Below, piece after piece: positions 5,686 through 6,827 of a DNA stretch of 6,827 nt. The notes under the pieces were generated by a model. It did no database searches, had not been told where the DNA came from, and saw only the letters and a program-made list of their open reading frames with translations. The position numbers and the translations under genes were made by a program. The stretch comes from Oscillospiraceae bacterium (GTDB lineage Bacteria; Bacillota_A; Clostridia; Oscillospirales; Oscillospiraceae): contig JAFQPT010000298.1 of NCBI GenBank assembly GCA_017411665.1, positions 1 to 6,827 of the forward strand, read 5' to 3'. Within the stretch, counting starts at the first letter, position 1. The number at the start of each line of letters is the position of its first letter.

Positions 5686-5718
5686 AAAGGTCCCGGATTT
5701 TAAAATCCGAGACCTTTT
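5686..5718 (-). terminator. Terminator downstream of spo0A
   Basis: AAAGGTC (5686-5692) and CGGATTT (5694-5700) pair with AAATCCG (5703-5709) and GACCTTT (5711-5717), a stem of up to 14 bp with one C/A mismatch and an AT-rich loop. On the minus strand it is followed by a modest T-rich stretch (TTTATTG), and on the plus strand by TTTTCTT. It lies 17 nt beyond the spo0A stop codon and just before the protease promoter, so the two genes are probably separate transcription units with possible read-through. Confidence 0.75.
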
Positions 5719-5735
5719 CTTCCAATATGATAAAA

Positions 5736-6518
5736 TCATGCTTTTCCGCCCGAAGTGTTCTTCTTGCGCTTGAGAGCGAGGTGGTCTGCGATCATTGCAA
5801 TGCACTCTGAATTCGTCGGTTTTCCCTTGATGCCGCTGACGGTATAACCGAAGTACTTCTGCAGGGTATCCACGTCGCCTCTGTCCCATGCCACTTCAAT
5901 GGCATGACGAATGGCACGTTCCACGCGGGAAGAGGTGGTTGCGTAGGTTTTTGCTACGGCAGGATAGAGAATCTTGGTGACACCGTTGATCATTTCGGGG
6001 TCTTCCACAGTGAGAATGATTGCTTCACGCAGGTATTTGTAGCCTTTGATGTGCGCGGGCACACCGATGTCATGGATGACGTCGGTGACCATAGCTTCTA
6101 AAGAGGGTTCGGGCTCGCTTGTGGGGAGCGGGGCATTGAAGCTTTTGGGCTGCTGTGCGAGGCGCATATGTGTCAGTACGGAGTCGAAGTCACAGGGCTT
6201 GGGGATGAAGTATGCCGCACCCAGTGCAGAACATTCGGAAACAACATTTGCGTTTACAAATGCTGACAACACAATCACACAGGTTTCGGATTTGGCTTCG
6301 GAGAGCTTGCGCAGCACTTCCATACCGTCCTGTCTGGTCAGTGCCAGTTCCATAAGTACAACATCGGGACGGAAACGATTGATGAGCTCCAGTGCTTCCA
6401 CACCGTCGGCGGTTTCTGCCACCAACTCCATGTCGCTCTGACTGCGGATGATATCACGAATCAACACACGAAAATTTGTATCGGGGTCTGCGACCATAAC
6501 TCGCATCTTGGGTTCCAT
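5736..6518 (-). CDS. spo0A: Sporulation master regulator Spo0A, with Glu at the phospho-acceptor position
   Basis: The protein has 260 residues, close to the roughly 267 of Bacillus subtilis Spo0A. Residues 5-120 are a receiver domain and 138-255 the Spo0A C-terminal DNA-binding domain. The latter is well conserved: the [20 protein letters not shown] block (144-163), the recognition region [18 protein letters not shown] (197-214) and GKPTNSE (232-238). In the receiver the expected acceptor Asp (Asp56 in B. subtilis) is Glu57 (codon GAA, in [13 protein letters not shown]). The Asp-Asp acidic pair reads Asp11-Pro12, the switch Thr is Ser85, and the active-site Lys is kept (Lys107 in IPKPCD). 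Phosphorelay control may thus be altered or lost. The ATG at 6518 follows GGAGG with 8 nt spacing; the frame stays open upstream, but nothing there looks like Spo0A. Spo0A activates or represses stationary-phase and sporulation genes by binding 0A boxes. Confidence 0.95.
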   Translation of the reverse strand: MEPKMRVMVADPDTNFRVLIRDIIRSQSDMELVAETADGVEALELINRFRPDVVLMELALTRQDGMEVLRKLSEAKSETCVIVLSAFVNANVVSECSALGAAYFIPKPCDFDSVLTHMRLAQQPKSFNAPLPTSEPEPSLEAMVTDVIHDIGVPAHIKGYKYLREAIILTVEDPEMINGVTKILYPAVAKTYATTSSRVERAIRHAIEVAWDRGDVDTLQKYFGYTVSGIKGKPTNSECIAMIADHLALKRKKNTSGGKA

Positions 6519-6596
6519 ATTATATTCCTCCAAAAATCTTTTGATTCCGGCGAGCATCTCTGTATTTAAGCTAAAAAGCCGTTTTGTTAAACTCAT

Positions 6597-6626
6597 CTTA
6601 TACACTTTTTTGTAACTTTGCAACAA
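6597..6626 (-). promoter_or_regulatory. Probable promoter of spo0A
   Basis: On the minus strand TATAAG (6602-6597, 5 of 6 matches to the -10 consensus) is preceded after 18 nt by TTGTTG (6626-6621). An overlapping TTGCAA (6623-6618) would give a 15-nt spacer. Transcription would start near 6590, leaving a leader of about 70 nt before the ATG at 6518. Two copies of the palindrome TTGCAA lie here (6618-6623 and 6632-6637). The -35 is weak, which fits a promoter that needs an activator. Confidence 0.45.
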
Positions 6627-6653
6627 CAAAATTGCAAGAAATGCCAACTTTTC

Positions 6654-6720
6654 ATCGACAAAAATCGACAAAATCGGTGTTTTTCTACGTCTGCTCGACG
6701 GCAAAACGGTCGCTTCGACG
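6654..6720 (-). promoter_or_regulatory. Phased array of 0A-box-like sites upstream of spo0A
   Basis: On the minus strand there are two exact TTGTCGAT sites (6661-6654 and 6671-6664), each differing from the 0A box TTGTCGAA at one position. Two more GTCG-cored sites lie at about 6700-6694 (CGTCGAG) and 6720-6714 (CGTCGAA). The cores, read on the plus strand as CGAC, start at 6656, 6666, 6696 and 6716, so all spacings are multiples of 10 bp. The last two sit in an 11-bp direct repeat, TCGACGGCAAA, at 6695-6705 and 6715-6725. The array lies upstream of the predicted promoter, where an activator would be expected. Binding by Spo0A is inferred from the motif. Confidence 0.5.
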
Positions 6721-6780
6721 GCAAAGACGAGGACTCGCCAGACTTCGTGTTTGTCATTTTTTGTCACCAAATTGCAAAAT

Positions 6781-6816
6781 AATCCCCATTCCGACACGAA
6801 TGTCGAAATGAGGATT
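6781..6816 (-). terminator. Strong UUCG-loop terminator of a gene beyond the right edge
   Basis: On the minus strand AATCC-T-CATT-T-CGACA (6816-6801) pairs with TGTCG-G-AATG-G-GGATT (6796-6781) around a TTCG tetraloop: 16 base pairs including two T-G positions that become G-U pairs in RNA. The stem is followed by ATTTTG. On the plus strand the same two positions are C/A mismatches, so the functional transcript is the minus strand, coming from outside the window. It insulates spo0A from its upstream neighbour. Confidence 0.8.
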
Positions 6817-6827
6817 TTGTAGGAATC

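Noticed and set aside
6519..6797. In-frame extension of spo0A to a 353-residue protein, including an ATG at 6596
   Set aside because: The extra residues have no Spo0A similarity and cross the 0A-like sites and a terminator. The ATG at 6596 falls next to the -10 without a ribosome binding site, while the ATG at 6518 has an ideal one and gives the normal family length.
6801..6807. Perfect 0A-box heptamer TGTCGAA on the plus strand
   Set aside because: It is part of the stem of a well-formed UUCG-loop terminator and is not in phase with the other sites, so the match is more simply explained by the hairpin sequence.

Overview
The window looks like chromosomal DNA of an endospore-lineage Clostridia bacterium, most likely Oscillospiraceae/Ruminococcaceae or a close relative. 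The reasons are a Spo0A orthologue, DUF975 and DUF5058 family membrane proteins, strong Shine-Dalgarno sites, a tRNA with encoded CCA, and intermediate base composition. No database search was possible, so the taxonomic call is inference.

Positions 1-311 hold no convincing protein gene. They contain a perfect 16-bp palindrome and three consecutive hairpins, followed by a terminator. A short ORF with a good ribosome binding site runs through the hairpins, but the folding suggests a structured RNA or a small dispersed repeat. Next is tRNA-Leu(CAG) on the minus strand (312-399). It is driven by a near-consensus promoter placed back to back with the extended -10 promoter of a plus-strand DUF975 membrane protein (619-1416). 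A 12-bp-stem bidirectional terminator separates that gene from a convergent operon.

The minus-strand operon (transcribed from about 4367 down to 1461) encodes a DUF5058 membrane protein, a second multi-spanning membrane protein of unknown family, and a membrane-anchored M20 metallopeptidase. Spacing is tight: a 12-nt gap with an ideal SD, then a 1-nt gap. The layout suggests a membrane pair that handles a peptide or acyl-amino-acid substrate together with the hydrolase that cleaves it. The DUF5058 gene seems to carry a one-base deletion near its 5' end.

Further right, also on the minus strand, is a membrane serine protease with a zinc ribbon, one TM helix, a trypsin/HtrA-type domain and a C-terminal OB-like domain (4451-5623). 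Upstream of it is spo0A (5736-6518), the sporulation master regulator. This Spo0A has Glu at the position of the phospho-accepting Asp. Its upstream region contains a helically phased array of sequences resembling 0A boxes (the Spo0A-binding motif). The window ends in a strong UUCG-loop terminator of a gene lying beyond the right edge.

The observations most worth following are the Asp-to-Glu change in Spo0A together with its phased upstream sites, the structured element beside tRNA-Leu, the DUF5058 frameshift, and the membrane-pair/peptidase cassette.
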